The notes beneath the pieces were generated by a model. It did not search any database. It was given only the letters and a program-made list of their open reading frames with translations, and was not told the origin of the DNA. From positions 2,418,001-2,482,000 of the forward strand of contig NZ_JQNK01000009.1 of NCBI RefSeq assembly GCF_000745215.1: a stretch of DNA of 64,000 nt, written 5' to 3'. Positions 54,854-62,698 of the stretch are shown piece after piece; the stretch's first letter is position 1; each line of letters starts with the position of its first letter. Both the position numbers and the translations under genes were made by a program. Source of the DNA: Methylosinus sp. PW1 (GTDB taxonomy: Bacteria; Pseudomonadota; Alphaproteobacteria; Rhizobiales; Beijerinckiaceae).

Positions 54854-55147
54854 ATGACCCGCAGACGCGCCCGCGCGCCCTCGAGCAGGGCCGCGCCCCC
54901 CGAGCCGGCGGCCGAGGACGACAAAGCCTCGACCGTCGCCAAGCATTCGCTGGTCATCGCCGGCCACAGCACCAGCGTGTCGCTGGAGCGCATTTTCTGG
55001 GAGGCGCTGAAGGCGGCGTCCGAGGAGGAGGGCTGCTCGCTCGCCGGCCTCGTCGCGCGCATAGACGCCGGCCGCGGCCGCGCCAATCTCTCCTCCGCTT
55101 TGCGCGTCTTCGCCATGGAGCGCGCGCTCGGCCGCAAGAGCGGCTGA
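54854..55147 (+). CDS. Ribbon-helix-helix domain protein
   Basis: A 97-residue protein with a disordered, basic, Ala/Pro-rich N-terminus of about 35 residues, then an RHH_4-type domain: HSTSVSLERIFWEALKAASE, GCSLAGLVARIDAGRG and LSSALRVFAMERA. These proteins occur widely in Alphaproteobacteria next to metabolic genes; a DNA-binding role is likely but unproven. ATG 54854 lies 4 bp after the glycosyltransferase stop, so they share a transcript. It precedes ecm by 67 bp. Confidence 0.8.
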   Translation: MTRRRARAPSSRAAPPEPAAEDDKASTVAKHSLVIAGHSTSVSLERIFWEALKAASEEEGCSLAGLVARIDAGRGRANLSSALRVFAMERALGRKSG

Positions 55148-55214
55148 CCGGCGTCCGCCCGCTTCCGTCCCGCCTGCGTCTTATGTTATCGCAAGTCCCG
55201 GAGGGACCGAACAC

Positions 55215-57197
55215 ATGACCGAATCCGCACCCCGTCGCGACAAGCCCTGGCTGTTCCGCACCTATGCCGGCCATTCCACGGCCAAGGAGTCGAATCTTCT
55301 CTATCGCTCCAACCTCGCCAAGGGCCAGACGGGTCTCTCCATCGCTTTCGATCTGCCGACCCAGACCGGCTATGACAGCGATCACATTCTCTCGCGCGGA
55401 GAGGTCGGCAAAGTCGGCGTTCCGGTGTCGCATCTCGGCGACATGCGCACTTTGTTCGACGGCATTCCGATCGCGGATATGAACACGTCGATGACCATCA
55501 ACGCCACCGCCGTCTGGCTGTTCGCGCTCTACATTGCGGCGGCCGACGAGCAGGGCGCGCCGCGCGCAAAGCTGCAAGGCACGACGCAGAACGACATCAT
55601 CAAGGAATATCTGTCGCGCGGCTCTTATGTGTTTCCGCCGGCGCAATCGCTGCGGCTGACGCAGGACCTCATTCTCTTCACGACGAAAGAGTGTCCGAAG
55701 TTCAACCCGATGAATGTCTGCTCCTACCATCTGCAGGAGGCCGGCGCGACGCCGGCGCAGGAGCTGGCCTATGCGCTCGCCACGGCTTGCGCCATTCTCG
55801 ACGGGGTGAAGCGCGCGGGCCTCTCGGAAAAGGATTTCGCCGAGGTGGTCGGCCGCATCTCCTTCTTCGTCAACGCCGGGATGCGCTTCGTCACCGAGCT
55901 GTGCAAGATGCGCGCTTTCGTCGAGCTGTGGGACGAGATCACGCGCGACCGCTATGGCGTGCAGGACGAGAAGTCCCGCCGCTTCCGCTATGGCGTGCAG
56001 GTGAATTCTCTCGGCCTCACCGAGCAGCAGCCGGAGAACAACGTCTATCGCATATTGATCGAATCGCTGGCCGTCGTGCTGTCGAAGAACGCGCGCGCCC
56101 GCGCCGTGCAGCTGCCGGCGTGGAACGAGGCGCTCGGCCTGCCGCGGCCCTTCGATCAGCAATGGTCGCTGCGCATGCAGCAGATCATGGCTTATGAGAC
56201 CGATCTTCTGGAATATGGCGACATATTCGACGGCAATCCGGCGATCGCCAAAAAGGTCGCGGCGCTGAAGGAAGAGGCCGTCGCCGAGCTGAAGAAGATC
56301 GACGAGCTGGGCGGCGCCGCCGCGGCGGTCGAGGCCGGCTATATGAAATCCAAGCTCGTCGAGAGCAACACCGCGCGGCTCGAGGCGATCGAGGCCGGCG
56401 AGCAGATCGTCGTCGGCGTCAATAAATTCACCGAGGGCGAGCCCTCGCCGCTCACCGCGGGCGACAATCAGATCATGGTCGTGCCGGAGCATGTCGAGGC
56501 CGAGCAGATCGCGCGTTTGAACGCCTGGCGCGAGCAGCGCGACGCCAAGGCCGCGCAGGCGGCGCTGGACGCACTGGTGCGCGCCGCGAAGGAAGGCCGC
56601 AATATGGTCGAGCCCTCGATCGCCGCCGCCAAGGCCGGCGTGACGACGGGCGAATGGGGAACCGTGCTGCGCGGCGTGTTCGGCGAATATCGCGCGCCGA
56701 CGGGCGTCTCCGCCACGGCGCGGCAGGTCGGCGGCCAGCTCGACGCGGTGCGCGAGGAGGTGCAGCGCGTCTCCACCAAGATCGGCCAGCGCGCCAAATT
56801 TTTGGTCGGCAAGCCGGGCCTCGACGGCCATTCCAACGGCGCCGAGCAGATCGCCGTGCGCGCCCGCGACGCCGGCTTCGACGTGATCTACGCCGGCATT
56901 CGCTCGACCCCGGCCGAGCTGGTCGAGACCGCGCAGAAGGAAGGCGCGCATTGCGTCGGCCTTTCGATCCTCTCCGGCTCGCATGTGACGCTGGCGCATG
57001 AGGTGCTGCGGCTGATGAAGGAGAAGGGCCTGAGCGAAGTGCCGCTCGTCGTCGGCGGCATCATCCCGCCAGCCGACGAGAAGCTGCTGCGCGACAATGG
57101 CGTGGCGGCGGTCTACACGCCGAAGAACTACGATCTCAACGCGATCATGACCGATCTCGCGCAGATCATCGAGAAGAGCGTGGAGGGGCGCGCGTAA
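55215..57197 (+). CDS. ecm: Ethylmalonyl-CoA mutase
   Basis: A 660-residue adenosylcobalamin-dependent mutase converting (2R)-ethylmalonyl-CoA to (2S)-methylsuccinyl-CoA. The N-terminal barrel begins KPWLFRTYAGHSTAKESNLL, with NLAKGQTGLSIAFDLPTQTG and YDSDHILSRGEVGKVGVPV. The C-terminal B12 domain has the DxHxxG motif as DGHSNG (D537, H539) then VVGGIIPPADEKLLRDNGV. This form, also called MeaA, is typical of the ethylmalonyl-CoA pathway and differs from methylmalonyl-CoA mutase by length and N-terminus. GGAGGG precedes the start. Its product is the substrate of Mcd at 46835-48499. Confidence 0.95.
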   Translation: MTESAPRRDKPWLFRTYAGHSTAKESNLLYRSNLAKGQTGLSIAFDLPTQTGYDSDHILSRGEVGKVGVPVSHLGDMRTLFDGIPIADMNTSMTINATAVWLFALYIAAADEQGAPRAKLQGTTQNDIIKEYLSRGSYVFPPAQSLRLTQDLILFTTKECPKFNPMNVCSYHLQEAGATPAQELAYALATACAILDGVKRAGLSEKDFAEVVGRISFFVNAGMRFVTELCKMRAFVELWDEITRDRYGVQDEKSRRFRYGVQVNSLGLTEQQPENNVYRILIESLAVVLSKNARARAVQLPAWNEALGLPRPFDQQWSLRMQQIMAYETDLLEYGDIFDGNPAIAKKVAALKEEAVAELKKIDELGGAAAAVEAGYMKSKLVESNTARLEAIEAGEQIVVGVNKFTEGEPSPLTAGDNQIMVVPEHVEAEQIARLNAWREQRDAKAAQAALDALVRAAKEGRNMVEPSIAAAKAGVTTGEWGTVLRGVFGEYRAPTGVSATARQVGGQLDAVREEVQRVSTKIGQRAKFLVGKPGLDGHSNGAEQIAVRARDAGFDVIYAGIRSTPAELVETAQKEGAHCVGLSILSGSHVTLAHEVLRLMKEKGLSEVPLVVGGIIPPADEKLLRDNGVAAVYTPKNYDLNAIMTDLAQIIEKSVEGRA

Positions 57198-57340
57198 GGC
57201 GCTTCCCGCGTCATCGTCGCGAGCGAGGCGGAGCGATCAGAGCCGAGGGCGTCCCGCTGACGGATGGCTTCGGCGCGTCGCTCCTTGCGGCGGCGACAGA
57301 GCTGCAGACTGTTCTCCCGCGTCGCCGGCTTTTCCAGGGA

Positions 57341-57907
57341 CTACGAAAATCGAGAATCCGGCGTTCGTCCTTCGGTGCGGACGGCGGATAAGTCAGGCCA
57401 CTCATAGGTGATGACTTTGGCTCGCGTTCCGCCCGTATTGATCTCGATTTCCGTTTCAGGCAGCGCCCGACCTCGCATGTGTTCATAAAATATGCGCGCA
57501 GGAGAATTCGCGCTCAAAACAGTCAGCTTCATCGTTTGAAAGCCACGCTGCTTCGCATTCGCAACGCATTTCCGAAACAGAGAGCTGCCGATGCCTTTTC
57601 CAATATAGGCGGGGTCGAGATAAATTGCATATAACTCTGCAACCGACTTGCTCGTCGTGGGTCCCAGGTCAGAAAATCCAATGATTTTGTTATTTATTAC
57701 AGCTATAAAGACGGCATATTCAGAAATTATTAAATGACCTTTTTCCTCATGAAGCCAATTCAGGGCCATCCGATCAGCGGACAGCTTCTTAAGGTGCTCG
57801 TCAGAGTAAATGCCTTTGTAGGCTGCGCGGACCGATTCTACGTGAACGCGGGCTATTTCGCCGGCATCCGTCGGCAACGCCTGTCTAATGTGAACTGATC
57901 CGGTCAT
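57341..57907 (-). CDS. GNAT-family N-acetyltransferase, low GC
   Basis: A 188-residue acetyltransferase. VHIRQALPTDAGEIARVHVES opens the GNAT fold; AIYLDPAYIGKGIGSSLFRK is motif A with the acetyl-CoA-binding RGxGxG-like loop (here YIGKGIGSSL); LTVLSANSPARIFYEHM is motif B. Substrate unknown. By hand count 57661-57720 is about 35% GC and 57601-57660 about 48%, far below the genome average, so the gene was probably acquired recently. ATG 57907 is adjacent to the divergent small DUF1640 gene (about 67 bp apart). Confidence 0.85.
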   Translation of the reverse strand: MTGSVHIRQALPTDAGEIARVHVESVRAAYKGIYSDEHLKKLSADRMALNWLHEEKGHLIISEYAVFIAVINNKIIGFSDLGPTTSKSVAELYAIYLDPAYIGKGIGSSLFRKCVANAKQRGFQTMKLTVLSANSPARIFYEHMRGRALPETEIEINTGGTRAKVITYEWPDLSAVRTEGRTPDSRFS

Positions 57908-57974
57908 GCGTCACACTATAGGGCGGCATTCGGCCCGTGTTGAATGCGGCTGCGAACATGCTATCTTGTGTACC

Positions 57975-58238
57975 ATGACGGCTCTGACGATCGACACGCT
58001 CGCTATCGCGCAAATTCTACGCAAGAGAGGCTTCTCGGAAGAGCAGGCCATCGGCGTGGTCGAGGCGTTTCGCGAGATCGACGCGGGTCTTCTCGCGACC
58101 AAATCGGATATTCGCGAGGTCGAGGCCAAGATCGAAACCTCCGCCGCGAACCTCAAGGTGGACATTCTCCGCTGGCTCGTCGTCACGCAGCTTGCGCTCG
58201 GCGGCTTCCTGATCGCGGCGCAGAAGCTCCTTCACTAA
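57975..58238 (+). CDS. Small coiled-coil membrane-anchored protein, DUF1640-like
   Basis: An 87-residue protein. The first 35 residues fold as FSEEQAIGVVEAFREIDAGL; a short acidic coiled coil (TKSDIREVEAKIETSAANLKVD) follows, and the C-terminus WLVVTQLALGGFLIAAQKLL is a single membrane helix. This is the layout of bacterial DUF1640/CCDC90-like proteins, whose function is unknown. ATG 57975 lacks a strong ribosome binding site. It converges on lysA, whose stop lies 13 bp away. Confidence 0.75.
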   Translation: MTALTIDTLAIAQILRKRGFSEEQAIGVVEAFREIDAGLLATKSDIREVEAKIETSAANLKVDILRWLVVTQLALGGFLIAAQKLLH

Positions 58239-58250
58239 TCCGCGGCGCGC

Positions 58251-59525
58251 CTATTTCCGCAGCCACTCCGGCACAGAATCCAGCGCGATCAGCTGTTCCA
58301 CGCTCGGGCGCTCGCGCACCACGGCCCATTTGTCGCCATCGACGAGAACCTCTGGCGCGAGCGGGCGGCTGTTGTAGGTTCCCGCCTGCACCGCGCCATA
58401 GGCGCCGGCCGTCAGAATGGCCAATAGATCGCCCTGCGCCGGCTCCGGGATGGAGCGGCCGAGCGCGATATAATCGCCCGTCTCGCACACCGGTCCGACG
58501 ACGTCGGCGATAATGCGCGGATGCGACGGCGCCGCCTCGGCGACCGGGATCAGCTCGTGCCAGGCGTCATAGAGCGTCGGGCGGACGAGATCGTTCATGC
58601 CGGCGTCGACGATGACGAAAGACTTGGCCTCGCCCTGCTTCACATAGAGCACGCGCGTGACCAATATTCCCGAATTGCCGACGATGAGCCGCCCCGGCTC
58701 GAACAGCAATTTGCACCCGAGCTCGGCCATATGGCGGCGCACGATCTCGGCGTAGCGATCCGGGTGATAGGAGGCCGGGTCCTCGCCCTCGTGATAGGGA
58801 ATGCCGAGCCCGCCGCCGAGATCGACATGGGAAATGTTGTGCCCATCGGCGCGCAGCCCCGCGACCAGCTCGGCGAGCAGCGAGAAAGCCTCGTCGAAAG
58901 GCGCCAGATCGGTGATCTGCGAGCCGATATGCATATCGACGCCCGTGACCTCTATGCCGGGCAGCTTCGCCGCATGGGCGTAGATTTCGCGCGCGCGCGA
59001 CAAAGGCACGCCGAATTTATTCTCGGCGAGGCCGGTCGAAATTTTGGCGTGGGTCTTGGCGTCGACGTCGGGATTGACGCGCAGCGAGATATGCGCGCGC
59101 TTGGCCTTAGCGGAGGCGATGCGGGAAATCTCGGCGAGCTCGGGCTCCGACTCCACATTGAAGCAGAAAATGCCCTCGTCGATCGCGAGCGCGATCTCGG
59201 CCTGCGTCTTGCCGACGCCAGAAAAAGTGATCTTGCTCGCGGGAACGCCGGCGGCGCGGGCGCGCTTCAGCTCGCCGCCGGAGACGACGTCCATTCCCGC
59301 GCCGAGGCCGGCCAGCAGCGTCAGCACGGCCTGATTGGAATTGGCCTTCAGCGCATAGCAGACCAGCGCGTCGAGCCCGGCGAAGGCCGCCGAGAAGACC
59401 TGGAAATGCCGGCGGATCGTCGTCGCCGAATAGCAGTAGAAGGGCGTTCCGACCTGCTCGGCGATTTTGGCCAATGGAACATCGTCGGCGTAGAGCGCGC
59501 CGGCGCGATAGTCGAAGTGATGCAT
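58251..59525 (-). CDS. lysA: Diaminopimelate decarboxylase
   Basis: A 424-residue PLP enzyme of the alanine-racemase fold, catalysing the last step of lysine biosynthesis. YALKANSNQAVL holds the PLP-binding Lys60. HIGSQITDL and GGGLGIPYH are active-site and phosphate-binding loops, and the C-terminal domain contains GPVCETGDYIALGR with the substrate-binding Cys. ATG 59525. The lptM-like gene is 11 bp upstream, with argH before it, an arrangement conserved in many Hyphomicrobiales. Confidence 0.96.
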   Translation of the reverse strand: MHHFDYRAGALYADDVPLAKIAEQVGTPFYCYSATTIRRHFQVFSAAFAGLDALVCYALKANSNQAVLTLLAGLGAGMDVVSGGELKRARAAGVPASKITFSGVGKTQAEIALAIDEGIFCFNVESEPELAEISRIASAKAKRAHISLRVNPDVDAKTHAKISTGLAENKFGVPLSRAREIYAHAAKLPGIEVTGVDMHIGSQITDLAPFDEAFSLLAELVAGLRADGHNISHVDLGGGLGIPYHEGEDPASYHPDRYAEIVRRHMAELGCKLLFEPGRLIVGNSGILVTRVLYVKQGEAKSFVIVDAGMNDLVRPTLYDAWHELIPVAEAAPSHPRIIADVVGPVCETGDYIALGRSIPEPAQGDLLAILTAGAYGAVQAGTYNSRPLAPEVLVDGDKWAVVRERPSVEQLIALDSVPEWLRK

Positions 59526-59536
59526 GTCGCTCTTAT

Positions 59537-59806
59537 CTAGTCGAGAAGCGGATCGAGGATGAAGGGATATTGCTCGGGCGGCCGGTAGCCCGGCGTGCCG
59601 GGGATATATTCCACCGCCTGCACATCCTCGGCGACCGGCGTCTTGCCGCCGACGGGGGTGAGCGTCGTCTTCTGCACGACGACGGCCTTGGGCCGCGCCG
59701 CGACCTCCGGCGGATAGTCGAGCGGGCCGCGCCGCCCGCAGCCGGAAAGCGCGAGCGCGAGAATCAGTAGCGTCGCCGCCGAACGCGGCCGGAGCAGATC
59801 AGCCAT
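59537..59806 (-). CDS. lptM: LptM-type small lipoprotein
   Basis: An 89-residue lipoprotein. The signal reads TLLILALALSGC with a lipobox (LALSGC), so Cys is the lipidated residue. The following GRRGPLDYPP is the typical start of LptM/YifL proteins, which help LptD maturation in the outer membrane. The rest is Pro-rich and ends FILDPLLD. ATG 59806 is used; ATG 59815 is an alternative. It sits between argH and lysA, the position of LptM-like genes in related genomes. Confidence 0.85.
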   Translation of the reverse strand: MADLLRPRSAATLLILALALSGCGRRGPLDYPPEVAARPKAVVVQKTTLTPVGGKTPVAEDVQAVEYIPGTPGYRPPEQYPFILDPLLD

Positions 59807-59878
59807 AGGTCTCATCCATCGGAGCCGGATCGGGCCGGCACTATAGACGAAAGCGCGCGGATGACGAGTTCGTTGCTC

Positions 59879-60001
59879 GCCCCCTCCCCGGCCCTCCCCC
59901 GCTTCGCGGGAGAGGGAGCAGGTTACGCGCGTCATCGAGATTTCGCGAAGCGCCGGCCGCCTCCCTCTCCCGCAAAGCGGGGGAGGGTGAGGGAGGGGGC
60001 G
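59879..60001. repeat. Extragenic palindromic repeat, family A, subtype 2
   Basis: Same arms as 31282-31406 (GCCCCCTCCC ... GGGAGGGGGC) with the spacer core GCGCGTCATCGAGA. It lies between argH and lptM and may limit read-through from argH. Confidence 0.82.
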
Positions 60002-60008
60002 ACCGCCT

Positions 60009-61394
60009 CTACTTCTTCGCCAATTGCTTCAGCCAGCGGCGCGCCTGCTTGCGCACATTCTCCGGCGCCGTGCCGCCGTAGCTCGTGCGGCTCTTCACCG
60101 ATTTCTCGACGCCGAGCACGCTGAACACATCCTCGGTGATGCGCGGCTCGACCTCCTGCATCGTCGCCAGCGGCAGCTTCTCGAGGCCGAGATTGCGCTC
60201 GGCGGCGATGCCGACGATGCGGCCGGTCACATGATGCGCCTCGCGGAAGGGCAGATTCAGCGCGCGCACCAGCCAATCGGCGAGGTCGGTGGCGGTGGCG
60301 TAGCCGGCGCCCGCCGCCTTGCGCATGCGCGGACGATCGACGCTCATGTCGCGAATCATGCCGGCCATCGCCGCCACGCAGAGCGCGAAATTGTCGAGCG
60401 CGTCGAATGTGCCTTCCTTATCCTCCTGCATATCCTTGGAGTAAGCGAGCGGCAGGCCCTTCATCACGATGAGCATCGCCTGCAGCGCGCCGATGATGCG
60501 TCCCGTCTTGCCGCGCACCAGCTCGGCGGCGTCGGGATTGCGCTTCTGCGGCATGATGGAGGAGCCGGTGGTGAATTTGTCGGAGAGCGCGACAAAGGCG
60601 AATTGCGAGGTCGTCCACAGCACGATCTCCTCCGCGAAACGCGAGAGATGCGTCGCCGAGATCGCCATCGCCGAAAGCGTCTCCAGCACGAAATCGCGAT
60701 CGGAGACGCTGTCCAAGGAATTGGCCGTCGGCCGCGCGAAGCCGAGCGCCTTGGCCGTCTTCTCGCGATCGATAGGGAAGGAGGTGCCGGCCAGCGCCGC
60801 CGCGCCGAGCGGCGATTCGTTCAGCCGCGCGCGGGCGTCGGCGAAGCGGCCGCGGTCGCGCGCCAGCATTTCGACATAGGCGAGCAGATGATGGCCGAAA
60901 GTGACGGGCTGGGCCGATTGCAGATGGGTGAAGCCGGGCATAACGCTGCCGGCCTCCTCCAGCGCCTTTTCGGCGAGGGCGAGCTGGAGATCGGCCAATT
61001 GCGCCTCTATGTCGTCGATCGCGTCGCGCACATAGAGGCGGAAATCGGTCGCCACCTGATCGTTGCGCGAGCGCGCCGTATGCAGCCGCCCGGCCGCCGG
61101 GCCGATGAGCTCGGCGAGGCGGGACTCGACATTCATATGAATGTCCTCGAGCGCGCGCGAGAAGGTGAAGCGCCCCTCCTCGATTTCGCCGCGGATTTGT
61201 TCTAGACCACGCGTGATGGCGGCGGCGTCCTCGGCCGAAACTATGCCGGTTTCGGCCAGCATGGCGACATGAGCGAGGGAGCCCCGCACATCCTGTGGGC
61301 CGAGGCGCTTGTCGAAATCGATGGAGACGTTGATCGCCTCCAGGATTGCGTCGGTTGCGCTCTGAAAGCGGCCCCCCCATATTTTGCTCGTCAT
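60009..61394 (-). CDS. argH: Argininosuccinate lyase
   Basis: A 461-residue cytoplasmic enzyme of the fumarase/aspartase superfamily, splitting argininosuccinate into arginine and fumarate. The catalytic loop [20 protein letters not shown] is the family signature. [16 protein letters not shown] and [20 protein letters not shown] are other conserved segments. Length is typical. ATG 61394 is only 23 bp from the start of the divergent tlpA. The downstream palindromic repeat separates it from lptM-lysA. Confidence 0.97.
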   Translation of the reverse strand: MTSKIWGGRFQSATDAILEAINVSIDFDKRLGPQDVRGSLAHVAMLAETGIVSAEDAAAITRGLEQIRGEIEEGRFTFSRALEDIHMNVESRLAELIGPAAGRLHTARSRNDQVATDFRLYVRDAIDDIEAQLADLQLALAEKALEEAGSVMPGFTHLQSAQPVTFGHHLLAYVEMLARDRGRFADARARLNESPLGAAALAGTSFPIDREKTAKALGFARPTANSLDSVSDRDFVLETLSAMAISATHLSRFAEEIVLWTTSQFAFVALSDKFTTGSSIMPQKRNPDAAELVRGKTGRIIGALQAMLIVMKGLPLAYSKDMQEDKEGTFDALDNFALCVAAMAGMIRDMSVDRPRMRKAAGAGYATATDLADWLVRALNLPFREAHHVTGRIVGIAAERNLGLEKLPLATMQEVEPRITEDVFSVLGVEKSVKSRTSYGGTAPENVRKQARRWLKQLAKK

Positions 61395-61417
61395 AACTCC
61401 TCGCGGAACAGGGATCG

Positions 61418-62092
61418 ATGACCGACCAGATAGAAAGCTCCAGCCGAGGCAATCTGCCGAAAATCGCGGGCGCGACTCTCGCCGTCGCCGCCATCGCCGG
61501 CGTTCTATACGTGAACGGCGGCTCTAGCGGCAAGACGAGCGTGGTGAGCCAGGCCTGCGCCGCCTCCCGCGACACCTCGCAGCGCGTGTCGGCGCTCGCC
61601 AAGGGCGAGGTCGCGGCCATGGCCATAGCGAGCGCGCCCGAGCCCATGCCGGAAGTGACCTTCACCGGGCCGGACGGAAAGCCGCGCAAGCTCGAGGACT
61701 TCAAGGGCAAGACCGTGCTGCTCAACCTCTGGGCCACATGGTGCGTGCCCTGCCGCGGCGAGATGGCCGCGCTCGATCGGCTGCAGGCGGCGGCCGGCTC
61801 GGACAAGTTCGAGGTGGTGACGATCAATGTCGACACGTCCAGGCTCGAGCGGCCCAAGGCCTTCCTCGGCGAGATCGGCGCGAAGAATCTCGCCTATTAC
61901 GCCGATCCCAAGGCCGAGATTTTCTTCCAGCTGCGCCAGACCGGGCAGGCGCTGGGCCTGCCGACGACCTTTTTGATCGACGGCTCCGGCTGCCAGATCG
62001 GCCTGATGCAGGGTCCGGCCAATTGGGATTCGGAAGAGGGCCGCTCTCTGGTGACGCGCACGGCGGAGCTCTCCTCGCGGCCGACGCCCTGA
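61418..62092 (+). CDS. tlpA: TlpA-type thiol:disulfide interchange protein
   Basis: A 224-residue membrane-anchored periplasmic thioredoxin. An N-terminal helix is at about residues 14-31. The active site is [12 protein letters not shown] with C109 and C112. Two further cysteines, C47 (SQACAAS) and C192 (GSGCQIG), match the structural disulfide of Bradyrhizobium TlpA, which reduces the copper site partners for cytochrome aa3 assembly. A cis-Pro loop LPTTFLID precedes C192. It is divergent from argH, and the NUDIX gene follows 10 bp later. Confidence 0.93.
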   Translation: MTDQIESSSRGNLPKIAGATLAVAAIAGVLYVNGGSSGKTSVVSQACAASRDTSQRVSALAKGEVAAMAIASAPEPMPEVTFTGPDGKPRKLEDFKGKTVLLNLWATWCVPCRGEMAALDRLQAAAGSDKFEVVTINVDTSRLERPKAFLGEIGAKNLAYYADPKAEIFFQLRQTGQALGLPTTFLIDGSGCQIGLMQGPANWDSEEGRSLVTRTAELSSRPTP

Positions 62093-62102
62093 GGATGAGG
62101 CT

Positions 62103-62675
62103 TTGAGCGACGACATATTGCGGCCCTGGGAGGTCCGCTCCTCGCAGACGCTCGTGCAGGATTCATGGCTCACGCTGCGGGCGGATCATTGCGTGACGCA
62201 GCGCGGCGTCTCGCTCGATCCCTATTACGTGCTGGAATATTCCGACTGGGTCCATGTCGTCGCGCTGGACGAGGAGGACCGTCTGCTGCTGGTCCGGCAA
62301 TATCGCCATGGCGCCGGCGTGGCGTCGCTGGAGCTGCCGGGCGGCAGAATGGACGCGCATGAGAGCGATCCCGTCGCCACCGGCGCGCGGGAGTTGCTGG
62401 AAGAAACCGGACACGCCGCGCCATCATTGCGACATTTGGCGCGTCTTTCGCCCAATCCGGCGAGCCACGCCAATTGGATTCACGTCCTTTATGGCGAGGG
62501 CGCGAAAGAGGTGGCGCCTCTGAATCTCGACAGCGGCGAGGATATTCGCGTCGAGCGCGTCCCCTGGCGCGAGGCGCTGGCGCTGGCGCTCGGCGGGGAA
62601 ATCATCAACAGCCAGCATGTCGCGCTGCTGGCCATCGCCTTGGCGCAGACGAAAGGCGTCAAGATCGGCGGTTAG
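62103..62675 (+). CDS. NUDIX hydrolase
   Basis: A 190-residue hydrolase. The NUDIX box GGRMDAHESDPVATGARELL followed by EETG fits GX5EX7REUXEEXGU exactly. VVALDEEDRLLLVRQYRHGAG resembles ADP-ribose pyrophosphatase-type members, but substrate cannot be assigned. Start TTG 62103 is preceded by GAGGATGAGG. It appears to be cotranscribed with tlpA. The IS4 element begins 24 bp after its stop, so the gene itself is intact. Confidence 0.87.
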   Translation: MSDDILRPWEVRSSQTLVQDSWLTLRADHCVTQRGVSLDPYYVLEYSDWVHVVALDEEDRLLLVRQYRHGAGVASLELPGGRMDAHESDPVATGARELLEETGHAAPSLRHLARLSPNPASHANWIHVLYGEGAKEVAPLNLDSGEDIRVERVPWREALALALGGEIINSQHVALLAIALAQTKGVKIGG

Positions 62676-62698
62676 GGCTCTCCCTTCTCCCACTTGTG

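Noticed and set aside
54954..56999. 681-codon open frame antisense to ecm
   Set aside because: It mirrors the ecm codon pattern and carries no domain.
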